From assembly GCF_020524625.1 (NCBI RefSeq), contig NZ_JAIVLL010000002.1:682001-746000 (forward strand): a stretch of 64,000 nucleotides of DNA, read 5' to 3'. Origin of the DNA: Brevundimonas poindexterae (GTDB lineage Bacteria; Pseudomonadota; Alphaproteobacteria; Caulobacterales; Caulobacteraceae). The notes under the pieces are model-generated. The model was not told the origin of the DNA, searched no databases, and worked only from the letters and a program-made list of their open reading frames with translations. Made by a program: the position numbers and the translations under genes. Below, in pieces: positions 18,533 through 28,247 of this stretch (the first letter of the stretch is position 1; the number at the start of each line of letters is the position of its first letter).

Positions 18533-19417
18533 ATGTTTGGCATTGCGACGATGGCATCACGGCGGGGTCTGGTCGCGGGGCGGATGGCCCTGGGCCTCAG
18601 TCTGGGCCTTGGCCTGACGCAGTGCGACCGCGAGCCGCGGCCCGAACCGGCCGACGCCACGCCCATCGTCGACGAAGCCCCTGCACAGGCGGAAATGCCG
18701 CCGCCGACCACCCTGGACCGCAGCGCCCTCCTCGGCGCCGTCTCCCGGGCGGGCTCGGCCTATGCCGCCGGATCGACGCCGGAAAGCCCCGACACCCTGG
18801 TCGGCCGGACCTTTGCCGTCCGCCTGCCGTTCGGCTGTGGCGAGCCGCGCCCGGCCCCGCCCATCGACGCCGCCCCGGCCCGCGAGGAAACCGACGCCGG
18901 CCTGCCGACCGTCAGCTGGGGCACAGACAAGGCCACCCTGAACCTGTCGCTGACGCCCGATGACTGGGCCGAGACGGCGCTGATCGTGGGATCGGGTGCC
19001 TCGGATCGCTGGGAAGCGGTCGAGGGGTTCTGGGTGCCCCGGCCGTGGCTGGGCAATGAGACCTGTCCGCAGATCACGCGCGACCCGCTGGTGGGCGTCA
19101 GTGGCCAGCCGGCGGCCCAGACGGTCGGTCTGGCCTCGGTCCATGAGACGAACGGATCGCGGCTGGCCCGGCGCGACGGCCAGGCCTATCGCTTTACCCT
19201 GCGCGGCGAGGACGGGCGCCCGCCCGTGCCCTCGCCCATGGGCTATCGCGTGGTGCTGGAGGGCCGGTTCGCCGCCTTCCCCGACGGTCGCGCCATTCGC
19301 TGCCGCGCCGCCAGCATCGACCAGCGCCCGATCTGTATCGCCGCCGTCCAGCTGGACCGCGTGGCGTTCGAGGACGGGGGCTCCGGCGCCGTGCTCAGCG
19401 AGTGGCGTCCCGGATAA
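18533..19417 (+). CDS. Hypothetical lipoprotein-like exported protein
   Basis: This 294-residue protein has basic residues then a hydrophobic stretch (MALGLSLGLGLTQC) that could be a lipoprotein signal, with an unusual lipobox LTQC. A Pro/Ala-rich linker follows, then a folded domain with paired cysteines and aromatic residues (for example DRWEAVEGFWVPRPW near residue 157). I do not know a family for it. It could begin at 18533 or at an in-frame ATG at 18551. Confidence 0.6.
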   Translation: MFGIATMASRRGLVAGRMALGLSLGLGLTQCDREPRPEPADATPIVDEAPAQAEMPPPTTLDRSALLGAVSRAGSAYAAGSTPESPDTLVGRTFAVRLPFGCGEPRPAPPIDAAPAREETDAGLPTVSWGTDKATLNLSLTPDDWAETALIVGSGASDRWEAVEGFWVPRPWLGNETCPQITRDPLVGVSGQPAAQTVGLASVHETNGSRLARRDGQAYRFTLRGEDGRPPVPSPMGYRVVLEGRFAAFPDGRAIRCRAASIDQRPICIAAVQLDRVAFEDGGSGAVLSEWRPG

Positions 19418-19437
19418 CGCCTTCGGCGTTTCCGGGA
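19408..19437. terminator. Hairpin between convergent genes
   Basis: TCCCGGA (19408-19414) pairs with TCCGGGA (19431-19437), and AACGCC (19416-19421) pairs with GGCGTT (19425-19430) around TTC. The structure spans the stop codon of the upstream gene and lies before the cenR stop on the other strand, so it may end both transcripts. No T-run follows. Confidence 0.5.
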
Positions 19438-19460
19438 TGACAAAACGGGTTCCTGGGCGC

Positions 19461-20147
19461 CTACGGCTGGAGGCGGTAGCCGCCCTGGTCGGTGACGAGA
19501 ATGCGGGCCTGGCCCGGTTCGGGCTCGATCTTCTGGCGCAGGCGATAGATGTGGGTCTCCAGCGTGTGGGTGGTGACCCCGGCGTTGTAGCCCCACACCT
19601 CGGTCAGCAGCTCCTCGCGCGACACGGCCTTGGCGCCGGCGCGATACAGGTATTTGAGGATATTGGTTTCCTTCTCGGTCAGGCGGATCTTGCGCCCGCC
19701 CGAGGCGGTCAGCGACTTGGCCGCCGGACGGAACTCATAGGGCCCGATGCCGAAGACCGCGTCCTCGGACTGTTCGTGGCTGCGCAGATGGGCCCGGATA
19801 CGGGCCAGCAGCACGGCGAAGCGGAAGGGCTTGGCGATATAGTCGTTGGCCCCGGCGTCGAGGCCGAGGATGGTGTCGGAGTCCGAGGTCTGGCCCGTCA
19901 GCATGATGATGGGCGTCGAGACACCGGCCTTGCGCAGGAGGCGACAGGCCTCGCGGCCGTCCATATCGGGCAGATCGACGTCCAGCAGGATCAGGTCCAC
20001 GCGCGAATCCCGCCCCATGCGGATGCCGTCGGTCGCATTGGCGGCCTGTCGGGGCACGAACTCCTCGTGGAGGGCCAGCTGTTCGGCCAGCGCCTCGCGC
20101 AGGTCGTCGTCGTCGTCGATGATCAGCAGGGTCTTGGGCGTGGGCAT
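19461..20147 (-). CDS. cenR: OmpR-type response regulator CenR
   Basis: This 228-residue two-component regulator has a receiver domain (IIDDDDDLREALAEQL, phospho-acceptor Asp in LLDVDLPDMDG near residue 52, Lys in AKPFRF near 103) and a C-terminal winged helix (LTEKETNILKYLYR to GYRLQP). The sequence closely resembles Caulobacter CenR as I recall it, an essential envelope regulator paired with the kinase CenK. No histidine kinase is adjacent. The start at 20147 is supported by the normal receiver N-terminus; ten earlier codons are ignored. Confidence 0.82.
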   Translation of the reverse strand: MPTPKTLLIIDDDDDLREALAEQLALHEEFVPRQAANATDGIRMGRDSRVDLILLDVDLPDMDGREACRLLRKAGVSTPIIMLTGQTSDSDTILGLDAGANDYIAKPFRFAVLLARIRAHLRSHEQSEDAVFGIGPYEFRPAAKSLTASGGRKIRLTEKETNILKYLYRAGAKAVSREELLTEVWGYNAGVTTHTLETHIYRLRQKIEPEPGQARILVTDQGGYRLQP

Positions 20148-20207
20148 GATCCGATGATGGCGAGCGTCGCGCCCCACGCCAAGGGCAGGCCTGCGTTTTC
20201 CGTCGTT

Positions 20208-20906
20208 TCAGCCCGGGTCGCGTTCGCCGAACAGGGCCGTCCCGACCCGCACATGGGTGGCGCCCAGCCGGATGGCGGTCTCGAAATCGCCGCTCATCCC
20301 CATGGACAGGACCGGCAGGCCGTTGCGACGCGCGATCTTCGCCAGCAGGGCGAAATGGGGTCCGGGGGCCTCGTCGACGGGCGGAATGGCCATCAGTCCC
20401 TCGACCGACAGGCCGTGCACGTCGCGCACGCGGGCGATGAAGGCGTCGGCGTCGCGCGGGGCGATGCCGGCCTTCTGCGGCTCCTCGCCCGTATTGACCT
20501 GGATCAGGACGCGCGGCCGCTTGCCCAGCTTGTCGGCGGCCCGGGCGAGGGCATCGGCCAGCCGGTCGCGATCGACCGTCTCGATCACATCGAACCGCGC
20601 CAGCGCCGCCTCGGCCTTGTTGGTCTGCAGCGGGCCGATCAGGCGCAGTTCGCCGGCCAGACCCTCCGCTTCGGGCGCACCCCAGCGGTCGTCGGCCTCC
20701 TGAACCCGGTTTTCGCCAAAGACGGTCTGGCTTGCCTCGATGAGGGCCTTCACCCGGCCCCAGGGCTGGGTCTTGGTGACCGCCACCAGGGTGACATCGG
20801 CCGGATCGCGGCCGGCCTCGCGCGCGGCGGCGGCCATCCGCGCCTGTACGTCGGCGAGACGCGCGGCGATGGACTGGGGGGCGGAGTCGGGCGAAGAGGA
20901 GGACAT
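20208..20906 (-). CDS. YggS/PLPBP family PLP-binding protein
   Basis: This 232-residue protein belongs to the single-domain PLP homeostasis family. The PLP-binding Lys is in VTLVAVTKTQP near residue 42, and the barrel motifs GENRVQE and LSMGMSGDFETAIRLGATHVRVGTALFG follow. It buffers pyridoxal phosphate rather than acting as a typical enzyme. Its ATG (20906-20904) overlaps the ATG of the divergent gene (20905-20907) on the palindrome CATG. The upstream ribosome site on this strand is weak. Confidence 0.9.
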   Translation of the reverse strand: MSSSSPDSAPQSIAARLADVQARMAAAAREAGRDPADVTLVAVTKTQPWGRVKALIEASQTVFGENRVQEADDRWGAPEAEGLAGELRLIGPLQTNKAEAALARFDVIETVDRDRLADALARAADKLGKRPRVLIQVNTGEEPQKAGIAPRDADAFIARVRDVHGLSVEGLMAIPPVDEAPGPHFALLAKIARRNGLPVLSMGMSGDFETAIRLGATHVRVGTALFGERDPG

Positions 20907-21561
20907 GGCGGGCAATCCGGACGAACGAGGCCTCTGGCAGGCCGCACAGGCTCTAAACCGCGCGGCGGCGGCTGTCAGCCCGGCGGCATCCGCCCTGCCC
21001 CCCCTGCTGTTCTTCACCGATCCCGCGCGCACCCCCCGTCCTTGGGAGGTGGCCGCCCGGATGCCGGCCGGGTCGGGCGTGGTCTATCGGGGCTTTGGTC
21101 GCGCGGAGGCGGGCGCGGAGGCCCGGCGCCTGAGACAGGCGACCACTGCGCGCGGCATGGTGCTGCTGATCGGACAGGATGAGGGTCTGGCGGAGGCCGT
21201 GGAGGCGGACGGCGTCCACCTGCCCGAGCGCGATCGGGGCCGGGTCGCCGATCTTCGCCGCCGGCATCCGCGCTGGATTCTGACCGGGGCCCTGCACGAT
21301 CCAGAGGCCGGGCCAGCGGATACGGACCGCGCGCTGGACGCCTTGGTGCTGTCGCCCGTGTTCCGCGCGGGCGGGGCCAGTGCCGCGCGCCCGCCGCTGG
21401 GCGCCGAAGGACTGGCCGAACGGGTCGCCCGCCTCGGCCTGCCGGTCTATGGGCTGGGGGGGATTACCGCCGGGAGCGTCAGGGCACTGCCCGGCAGCGG
21501 CCTGTGCGGGGTTGCGGCGATTGAGGGGGTGCTGGAAGCCTATGGCCCCGGGCGGTCCTAG
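20905..21561 (+). CDS. Thiamine-phosphate-synthase-like protein (ThiE/TenI family)
   Basis: This 218-residue predicted TIM barrel resembles ThiE, which joins the pyrimidine and thiazole parts of thiamine, or its paralog TenI. Visible motifs are PLLFFTDPARTPRP near residue 32, DGVHLPERD near 104, ALVLSPVF near 147 and VYGLGGITAGSV near 181. The substrate loop differs from the classic GVHLGQ and TxTK patterns, so activity is uncertain. GAGGAGG lies just before the ATG at 20905, making this start firm. It is convergent with and overlaps the next gene by 4 bases. Confidence 0.7.
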   Translation: MAGNPDERGLWQAAQALNRAAAAVSPAASALPPLLFFTDPARTPRPWEVAARMPAGSGVVYRGFGRAEAGAEARRLRQATTARGMVLLIGQDEGLAEAVEADGVHLPERDRGRVADLRRRHPRWILTGALHDPEAGPADTDRALDALVLSPVFRAGGASAARPPLGAEGLAERVARLGLPVYGLGGITAGSVRALPGSGLCGVAAIEGVLEAYGPGRS

Positions 21562-22010
21562 AAGCGGAAGATGCTTTCCAGACGGACGCGCGGCTGGGCG
21601 CGGGCATCGGATTCGCGCACCCGGGCCGGGTCCGGATCGGGCGTGGCCAGACCGGCCGCCGCCCCCACCCGCAGGCTGGGATTGACGCGGTAATAGGCAC
21701 CGGCCTCGACATCGCCCCACTCGGCCTCGCGGCCGACGGGCTGGCTGAGATTGAAGTCCAGACCCCAGCGGCCGCTCTCATTGATGCGCAGGCCCCGGCG
21801 CTGGCCCGAACGGGCGGCACGGTCGGCGTCGCTGAGCGAGACGGCAGGCGCCTGGGCGCGGGGGGTGGCAGTCTGGGTACGGGTCTGGGCCGAAGCGTCG
21901 GGCGCCGGGAGCATCACCAGGCCGGCGATGGCAGCCGCCAGCGGCAGGGCAAGGCTAATGCCGAGCGGGCCACGGGGGGCCTTGTCCGGTCCTGTGCGCA
22001 TGTGGCGCAT
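21558..22010 (-). CDS. NtrZ-like periplasmic regulatory protein
   Basis: This 150-residue protein has a signal peptide (about residues 16-40, ending ASAQ). The mature part contains RWGLDFNLSQPVGREAEWGD and AGAYYRVNPSLRVGAAAGLA, which resembles the NtrZ family. In Caulobacter NtrZ is a periplasmic inhibitor of the sensor kinase NtrY. The kinase is not in this window. The start at 22010 is preferred to the one 3 codons later because of a purine-rich site upstream. The identification is from memory of the pattern. Confidence 0.62.
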   Translation of the reverse strand: MRHMRTGPDKAPRGPLGISLALPLAAAIAGLVMLPAPDASAQTRTQTATPRAQAPAVSLSDADRAARSGQRRGLRINESGRWGLDFNLSQPVGREAEWGDVEAGAYYRVNPSLRVGAAAGLATPDPDPARVRESDARAQPRVRLESIFRF

Positions 22011-22252
22011 ATTCCTGCCCTTCGAGCCTTCGACTCTGGTTGATACCTTCAGGCAAATACGCGCCCGTGGCACTTTTATGATCAAATCTAAGACACTGGG
22101 TGGTCGCACGGTCAATGCAAACCGGCCCGGGAGGTTGCCCGACCCCCGACTCATTTCCCGGCTGTGGCGCAAGCGTCACGCGAATTCCGGCCCTGCCCGA
22201 CGCCCGCCACAAGGCGAGTTGGCCGCTGGCAGGCGCAGATGCGGCCTTTGCC

Positions 22253-22281
22253 TTGTCTTTGCCCCTTTTCCCCGTGCTATA
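22253..22281 (+). promoter_or_regulatory. Housekeeping promoter upstream of the DUF3576 gene
   Basis: TTGTCT at 22253-22258 and GCTATA at 22276-22281 are separated by 17 bases; the -10 fits the Caulobacter GCTANA pattern. It lies in the 361-base divergent spacer 22011-22371, with a predicted start near 22288. I see nothing else distinct in that spacer. Confidence 0.6.
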
Positions 22282-22371
22282 GGACGGACAGGTGCGGGCC
22301 CGACGGGTTCGCGCAGACGCATGCGCTCCTGTCCGGGGGCCATGAGGTTGAATCTGAACGGAGAGTCCTGA

Positions 22372-22830
22372 ATGGCCACCCAGTCGGCTGTGGTTCGCGG
22401 CGCAGCAATGGTCCTGATGGCATCGAGCCTGGCCCTGGCCGGATGCAGTTCCATTCCGCTGGTTGGCGGATCGGGCAATTCGTCCGATGCCGAGGCGGCC
22501 TCCGTCGGTATCGGCGTGAACGCCTATCTTTGGCGCGCCTCGCTGGACACGCTGAGCTTCATGCCGCTGTCGAGCGCCGATCCGTGGGGCGGCGTGATCA
22601 ATTATGACTGGTATTCCGATCCGGCGGCGCCCAGCGAGCGCTTCAAGGCGACCGTCTTCATCCTCGACACGCGACTTCGGGCCGACGCCCTGAACGTGGC
22701 CGTGGTCAAGCAGGTGCGCGGTGCCGATGGCCAGTGGGTGGCCGCTCCGGTCGATCCGCAGACCGAGACGGACCTCGAGAACGCCATTCTGACGCGCGCC
22801 CGCCAGCTGAACCTGGCCGACGCCCGCTGA
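22372..22830 (+). CDS. DUF3576 lipoprotein
   Basis: This 152-residue protein has a lipoprotein signal ending LALAGC near residue 25, followed by a DUF3576 domain: VGIGVNAYLWRASLDTLSFMPLSS near residue 46, GGVINYDWYSD, and ERFKATVFILDTRLRADAL. The family is found next to leuS and lptE in many alphaproteobacteria and is likely involved in the outer envelope, but the exact role is not known to me. A UUCG hairpin follows the stop, and leuS begins 116 bases downstream. Confidence 0.87.
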   Translation: MATQSAVVRGAAMVLMASSLALAGCSSIPLVGGSGNSSDAEAASVGIGVNAYLWRASLDTLSFMPLSSADPWGGVINYDWYSDPAAPSERFKATVFILDTRLRADALNVAVVKQVRGADGQWVAAPVDPQTETDLENAILTRARQLNLADAR

Positions 22831-22833
22831 TCC

Positions 22834-22853
22834 GGCGGAGCTTCGGCTCCGCC
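22834..22853 (+). terminator. UUCG hairpin after the DUF3576 gene
   Basis: GGCGGAGC and GCTCCGCC form a perfect 8-base-pair stem with a TTCG tetraloop, beginning 3 bases after the stop. There is no T-run, so it may stabilise the 3' end or pause polymerase rather than terminate fully. Confidence 0.5.
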
Positions 22854-22946
22854 TGCCCGACCTGATGGCCCTGCCCGGGCCGTCCTTCCCGACCGACGCA
22901 TCCGGGCCCGGCCCGCGCCGGGCTCGTTCAAGGAGCCCTCTTCCGC

Positions 22947-25508
22947 GTGGCCCGATACGACCCCAAGACCGCCGAACCCCGCCAGCAGGACCGCTGGCGT
23001 GAGGCGGATGCCTTCACCACACCGGTCACGCCGACCGGCAAGCCCAAATACTATGTGCTGGAGATGTTCCCCTACCCGTCCGGGAACATCCACATGGGCC
23101 ATGCACGCAACTATGTGATGGGCGATGTGGTGGCCCGCTTCAAACGGGCCCGGGGGTTCGAGGTCCTGCACCCCATGGGCTGGGACGCCTTCGGCATGCC
23201 GGCCGAGAACGCCGCCATGGAGCGCGGCGTGCACCCGGGCGAATGGACCTGGTCCAACATCGCCACCATGCGGGACCAGCTGAAGCTGCTGGGCTTGTCG
23301 CTGGACTGGTCGCGCGAGTTCGCCACCTGCGACCCGGCCTATTACGGCAAGCAGCAGGCATGGTTCCTGCAGCTGCTGAAGCGCGGTCTTGTTTATCGCA
23401 AGGACTCGGTGGTCAACTGGGACCCGGTCGACAACACCGTCCTTGCCAATGAGCAGGTGATCGACGGGCGCGGCTGGCGCTCGGGGGCCGTGGTCGAGAA
23501 GCGCAAGCTGAACCAGTGGTTCCTGAAGATCACTGACTATGCCGACGACCTGATCGACGGGCTGAAGACGCTGGATCGCTGGCCCGACAAGGTCCGGACC
23601 ATGCAGGAGAACTGGATCGGACGCTCCAGCGGCCTGCAGATGACCTGGGCCTTTGCCGGGACGGCCCCGGCCGGGTTCGAGGACGGGATCGAGATCTATA
23701 CCACCCGGCCCGACACCCTGTTCGGGGCCTCCTTCCTCGGCCTGGCGCCCGACCACCCGCTGTCGAAACAGCTGGCCGACGCCGATCCGGCAGTCGCAGA
23801 ATTCGTTGCGGAATGCCGTCGCGGCGGGACGTCCGAGGCCGAGATCGAACAGGCCGAAAAGATCGGCCGTGATACGGGCCTGAAGGTCCGCCATCCCTTC
23901 ACCGGGGCGGAGATCCCGGTCTGGATCGCCAACTTCATCCTGTCGGAATATGGCACGGGCGCGATCTTCGCCTGTCCGGCCCACGACCAGCGGGATCTGG
24001 AGTTTGCGCGCAAATATGACCTGCCGGTGCTGCCGGTCGTGCGGCCCGAGGGTGCCGGCGACGACTTCACGGTCGATGACGAGGCCTATACGGGCCCGGG
24101 GACGCTGTTCAATTCGGACTTCCTGAACGGCAAGGGGATCGCCGAGGGCAAGGCCGAGGTCATCGCCCGGGTCGAGGCTGCAGAAGCGGGCGAGGGCAAG
24201 ACCCTCTATCGCCTGCGTGACTGGGGCGTCAGCCGCCAGCGCTACTGGGGCTGTCCGATCCCGGTGATCCACTGTGAGGCCTGTGGCGCCGTGCCGGTGC
24301 CGGCCGACCAGCTGCCGGTGGTGCTGCCCGAGGACGTCACCTTCGACAAGCCCGGCAATCCGCTGGATCGCCACCCGACGTGGAAGCACGTCAAATGCCC
24401 GTCCTGTGACGGCGAGGCAGTGCGCGAGACCGACACGCTCGACACCTTCGTCGATTCCAGCTGGTATTTCGCCCGTTTCACCGATCCGAAAGCCGAGGCG
24501 CCGATCAACCGGGAGGCCGCCGACCACTGGCTGCCGGTCGATCAGTATATCGGCGGGGTCGAGCACGCAGTGCTGCACCTGCTGTACGCGCGCTTCATCA
24601 CCCGTGCCCTGTCGGACGCGGGCATGCTGTCGGTGAAGGAGCCCTTCGCCGGCCTGTTCACCCAGGGCATGGTGGTCCACGAGACCTATCGCACCCAAAG
24701 CGGGGCCTGGGTCGAGCCGACCGATGTCCGCCTCGAGACCGTGGACGGCAAGCGGGTCGCAACCCGCCTGTCGACCGGGGAAACCCTGTCGATCGGCGAC
24801 ATCGAGAAGATGTCCAAGTCCAGGAAGAATGTGGTCGCTCCGCAAGAAATCCTCGACAGCCACGGCGTCGATGCCGGGCGTTTGTTCGTGCTGTCGGACA
24901 GCCCGCCCGAGCGGGACGTCCAGTGGACGACCGGCGGTCTGGAAGGCGCGGGCCGCTTCGTCCAGCGCGTCTGGGCCGAATTCGACGGATTCGACGGTGC
25001 TGCGCCCGATCAGGGCGAGGTCGACCAGACCCTGCGCCGCGAGACGCACAAGGCGATCAAGGCTGTCACCGAAGGGGTCGAGGGCTTCCGCTTCAACTCG
25101 GCCATCGCCAAGCTGTACGGCTTCCTGTCGACCCTGCGCGCCCATGCCGGCGCGGGCGGCGCGGCGCGGCGCGAGGCCCTGTCGGCCTTTGCCCGTCTGA
25201 TCGCGCCCTTCACCCCGCACCTGGCCGAGGAATGCTGGAGCGCGCTGGGCGAAGACGGCATGGTTCTGGACGCCCCCTGGCCCGAATGGGACCCGGCGCT
25301 GGCGGCCGATGACCAGCTGACCCTGCCCGTCCAGATCGGCGGCAAGAAGCGCGGTGAGATCACCATGGCACGCGGGGCCGATCCGAAGGCGGTCGAGGCC
25401 GAGGCGCTGGCCAATCCGGCGGTGCAGGCCTACCTTGAGGCCAATGGTCTGTCGGTCCGGAAGGTGATCGTGGTGCCTGATCGCATCGTCAATCTGGTGG
25501 CGGGATGA
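22947..25508 (+). CDS. leuS: Leucyl-tRNA synthetase
   Basis: This 853-residue class I synthetase charges tRNA(Leu). It has the HIGH-type motif in [13 protein letters not shown] (about residues 44-56), an editing domain with [10 protein letters not shown] near 251, and the KMSKS motif in [12 protein letters not shown] near 620. Translation starts at GTG 22947, with AAGGAG upstream; a Met start is not available in frame. The stop overlaps the lptE start (ATGA). Confidence 0.97.
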   Translation: MARYDPKTAEPRQQDRWREADAFTTPVTPTGKPKYYVLEMFPYPSGNIHMGHARNYVMGDVVARFKRARGFEVLHPMGWDAFGMPAENAAMERGVHPGEWTWSNIATMRDQLKLLGLSLDWSREFATCDPAYYGKQQAWFLQLLKRGLVYRKDSVVNWDPVDNTVLANEQVIDGRGWRSGAVVEKRKLNQWFLKITDYADDLIDGLKTLDRWPDKVRTMQENWIGRSSGLQMTWAFAGTAPAGFEDGIEIYTTRPDTLFGASFLGLAPDHPLSKQLADADPAVAEFVAECRRGGTSEAEIEQAEKIGRDTGLKVRHPFTGAEIPVWIANFILSEYGTGAIFACPAHDQRDLEFARKYDLPVLPVVRPEGAGDDFTVDDEAYTGPGTLFNSDFLNGKGIAEGKAEVIARVEAAEAGEGKTLYRLRDWGVSRQRYWGCPIPVIHCEACGAVPVPADQLPVVLPEDVTFDKPGNPLDRHPTWKHVKCPSCDGEAVRETDTLDTFVDSSWYFARFTDPKAEAPINREAADHWLPVDQYIGGVEHAVLHLLYARFITRALSDAGMLSVKEPFAGLFTQGMVVHETYRTQSGAWVEPTDVRLETVDGKRVATRLSTGETLSIGDIEKMSKSRKNVVAPQEILDSHGVDAGRLFVLSDSPPERDVQWTTGGLEGAGRFVQRVWAEFDGFDGAAPDQGEVDQTLRRETHKAIKAVTEGVEGFRFNSAIAKLYGFLSTLRAHAGAGGAARREALSAFARLIAPFTPHLAEECWSALGEDGMVLDAPWPEWDPALAADDQLTLPVQIGGKKRGEITMARGADPKAVEAEALANPAVQAYLEANGLSVRKVIVVPDRIVNLVAG

Positions 25509-26011
25509 CCCGGGGCCTGCGCGGCCTCGGGCTTGTCGCCCTGCTGGCCGGTCTTTCGGCCGTCGCCGGCTGTGGCTTCACCCCGCTTTATGGCGAGGCG
25601 GCCATGGCCGGGCTGTCGCGGGTCGAGGTCCAGACCCCGGACACACGGCTGGGCTATCGCCTGCGCGAGCGGATGGGAGACGCCCTGCTGTTCGACCGAT
25701 CGGCCGCTCCGGCCTGGCGTCTGGCGGTCGCGCTGGAGCCGTCGCGGCGCCCGCTGGGCCGCCGGATCGATGACACCGCGGCCCGCTATGAGCTGACCCT
25801 GGTCGGTGACTGGTCGCTTACGCCTGCTTCAGGCGGCGAGGCCCTGACGGGACAGGAGACAGTCACCGTCACCTACGCTGCGGCCGATCAGCCCTATGCC
25901 GCCATCGCCGCCCAGCAGGACGCCGAGGATCGCGCGGCCGAGGCCCTGGCCCAGCGGATCCGGCTGGCGCTGGTGCGGGCCATGGGCCCGACCGGCCCCG
26001 GGCGGCCCTGA
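25505..26011 (+). CDS. lptE: LPS assembly lipoprotein LptE
   Basis: This 168-residue outer-membrane lipoprotein plugs LptD during LPS export. It has a signal ending VAGC, followed by GFTPLYG, the hallmark of alphaproteobacterial LptE, then a compact domain. It overlaps leuS by 4 bases and lies 6 bases before holA, the conserved leuS-lptE-holA order. Confidence 0.9.
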   Translation: MTRGLRGLGLVALLAGLSAVAGCGFTPLYGEAAMAGLSRVEVQTPDTRLGYRLRERMGDALLFDRSAAPAWRLAVALEPSRRPLGRRIDDTAARYELTLVGDWSLTPASGGEALTGQETVTVTYAAADQPYAAIAAQQDAEDRAAEALAQRIRLALVRAMGPTGPGRP

Positions 26012-26017
26012 CGGGAT

Positions 26018-27070
26018 ATGCAACTCTCCAAGGCCCCGGAGATTGAGCGGTTCCTGAAGTCTCCCGACCCGTCGGTGCGGGTTGCCCTGATCCATGGGCG
26101 GGACCGCTCGGGCGTCGGCGAACGGGCCGAGCGGCTGTGCAAGACCGTCACCCCGGACCTCAACGACCCGTTCAACGTCTCCCTGCTGACCGAAAGCGAT
26201 GTCGAGGCCGATGACGGCCGGCTGGAAGACGCCCTGTCCGCCCTGTCGATGATGGGGGGGCGCCGTCTGGTTCGCCTGAGGCTGGGCGGCGAGCGGGTGC
26301 CGCAGGAGAAGGCGCTGGCGGCCTTGGTCAAGGCCCACACCGACGGCCAGTTCAATCCCGACGCCGTCTGGGTGATCGAAGCGGGCAATCTGGGCCGCGA
26401 CTCCGCCCTGCGGCGCGCCGCGGAGGGCCAGGCCGGTGCCGTGGGCATCGTCTGCTATGAGGACGAGACGGGCGACGTCGCGCGGATGACGCGCGAGGCG
26501 CTGCAGGCGGACAATGTCAGCCTGACGCGTGAGGCTCTGGATCATTTCGTGTCGCGCCTGCCGCGCGAACGCGGGCTGATGCGGCAGGAGCTGGAGCGGC
26601 TGATCCTCTACATCGGTCCGGGCTCAGGTCGGCAGATCGATGAGACGGAGCTGGAGGCCCATCTGGGCGTCGAGCCCCAGGCCTCGTTTCAGGATGCGGC
26701 CCAGCAGGCCTTTGGCGGCAAGGCCGCGGCCTGTCAGGGCGCGCTGCGCCGCGCCTTTGCCGAGGGCGAGGCCGCCGTGGCCGCCGTACGCGCCGCGGGT
26801 CAGCATCTGGGCCGCCTGCGCCGGATCTCGGCGGCGATCGCCGGAGGTCAGGGTGCACGTGAAGCCGCGAAATCGGCCGGTGTCTTCTGGAAACAGGAGG
26901 CCGAGATCCTGCGTCAGGTGAAGGTCTGGTCGCAGCGGGACCTTCAGGAGGTGACCGAAGCCGTGGCGCTGGCCGAGGTGCGGACCAAGACGACCGGCCT
27001 GCCCGACCGGCTGATCACCGAGCGGCTGTTTCTGGAAATCGCCGCCCGGGCCCGCAGACTGGGCCTATAG
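26018..27070 (+). CDS. holA: DNA polymerase III subunit delta
   Basis: This 350-residue subunit is part of the clamp loader that opens the beta clamp. The sequence begins with the family-typical LSKAPEIERFLKS and IHGRDRSGVGERAERL. Later parts show FVSRLPRERGLMRQELERLILYIG (domain II) and the helical C-terminal collar. No functional ATPase motif is expected in delta. Co-transcribed with leuS and lptE. Confidence 0.93.
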   Translation: MQLSKAPEIERFLKSPDPSVRVALIHGRDRSGVGERAERLCKTVTPDLNDPFNVSLLTESDVEADDGRLEDALSALSMMGGRRLVRLRLGGERVPQEKALAALVKAHTDGQFNPDAVWVIEAGNLGRDSALRRAAEGQAGAVGIVCYEDETGDVARMTREALQADNVSLTREALDHFVSRLPRERGLMRQELERLILYIGPGSGRQIDETELEAHLGVEPQASFQDAAQQAFGGKAAACQGALRRAFAEGEAAVAAVRAAGQHLGRLRRISAAIAGGQGAREAAKSAGVFWKQEAEILRQVKVWSQRDLQEVTEAVALAEVRTKTTGLPDRLITERLFLEIAARARRLGL

Positions 27071-27097
27071 GCACAGATTGCTATTTATTTCAGCGCC

Positions 27098-27301
27098 TTA
27101 GCCGCGCTTCGAGGCCTTGCGGAAGGCGGGCTTGTTGGCCGCCGCATTCTGGCGGGCGACCCGCTTTTCCTCATGCTGCCCCGGCTTGAAGCCGCCGGAC
27201 GTGGTTGCGCCGGGTCCACCCGCCTTTTTGGCGGCCAGGGCCCGCTTCATGGCCTCCGCAGTCGGATTCGAGGGGCTCGGAACGTCAGGGGTGTCGGTCA
27301 T
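27098..27301 (-). CDS. Small basic hypothetical protein
   Basis: This 67-residue, Lys/Arg/Ala-rich protein contains FKPGQHEEKRVARQNAAANK and ends KASKRG. It has no hydrophobic segment and appears disordered. It could bind nucleic acid, but this is only inferred from charge. It stands between holA (convergent) and parB on the same strand, 26 bases after parB's stop. Codon use matches neighbours. Confidence 0.6.
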   Translation of the reverse strand: MTDTPDVPSPSNPTAEAMKRALAAKKAGGPGATTSGGFKPGQHEEKRVARQNAAANKPAFRKASKRG

Positions 27302-27327
27302 GGCACCACCCTAGCACCGCCCGGCGA

Positions 27328-28221
27328 TCAGGACCGCATCAAACGGCGGCAGAGCTCGTCCAGCTGTTCGAGGCTGGCATAGCGGATCGTCAGCTCGCCC
27401 TTGCCGTTGCGGTCCACCAGATCGACCTTCATGCCGAGCGCATCGGCCAGATCCTGTTGCAGGGCCTCAATATCGGCCGAGCTGTCTGCCCCGCCGCCAA
27501 CGGGGCGGCTGGCACTGCGTTCCGGGCGCGGCCCCTCATTGCTCTGGCGGGCGAGGATTTCGGTCTGGCGCACATTCAACCCCTTGGCCAGCACCTCTTC
27601 GGCCAGCGACACTGGATTGGCGGCGGTGATCAGGGCGCGCGCATGGCCGGCGGTCAGGCGACCGGCCATCACATGGTCCTGGACGGCGGCCGGCAGCTGC
27701 ATCAGGCGCAGGGTGTTGGCCACATGGCTGCGGCTCTTGCCGACCACGCCCGCCACGGCGTCCTGGGTACGGCCGAAGCGCTCCATCAGCAAGGCATAGG
27801 CGCTGGCCTCTTCCATCGGATTGAGGTCGGCGCGCTGGACGTTCTCGATGATGGCGACCTCGAGCACCTCGACGTCGTCCATGCTGCGCTCGATGACCGG
27901 GACCTCGGTCAGGCGCGCCGCCTGGGCGGCCCGCCAGCGGCGCTCGCCGGCGATGATCTGCCAGCGGTCGGTTTCGCCCGGCCAGGGACGCACCAGAATG
28001 GGCTGAAGCAGGCCGTGGTCGCGGATCGAGGTGGTGAGCTCCTCAAGGTCCTGCGGCGTGAACTGTTTCCGGGGCTGGTCCGGATTGGGGCTGAGCATCT
28101 CGACCGGCAGCAGACGCACGCCTGCCGGCGCCCCCTCGCCCGACACGGACACGGGTTCGGCCACCGTCTCGCCCAGCAGGGCCGACAGACCGCGCCCCAG
28201 ACCTCTTTGACGTTCAGACAC
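27328..28221 (-). CDS. parB: Chromosome-partitioning protein ParB
   Basis: This 297-residue CTPase clamp binds parS and loads onto origin-proximal DNA. It shows the N-terminal RGLGRGLSALLG, the CTP-binding region with GERRWRAAQ near residue 90 and NVQRADLNPMEEA near 128, a helix-turn-helix (about residues 145-170, DAVAGVVGKSRSHVANTLRLM), and a C-terminal dimer domain. Start is GTG at 28221. It is co-directional with parA, and parS sites lie nearby at 28881, 31589 and 33206. Confidence 0.97.
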   Translation of the reverse strand: MSERQRGLGRGLSALLGETVAEPVSVSGEGAPAGVRLLPVEMLSPNPDQPRKQFTPQDLEELTTSIRDHGLLQPILVRPWPGETDRWQIIAGERRWRAAQAARLTEVPVIERSMDDVEVLEVAIIENVQRADLNPMEEASAYALLMERFGRTQDAVAGVVGKSRSHVANTLRLMQLPAAVQDHVMAGRLTAGHARALITAANPVSLAEEVLAKGLNVRQTEILARQSNEGPRPERSASRPVGGGADSSADIEALQQDLADALGMKVDLVDRNGKGELTIRYASLEQLDELCRRLMRS

Positions 28222-28247
28222 TCTATTTATTCTTTCTTATCAGTGGC

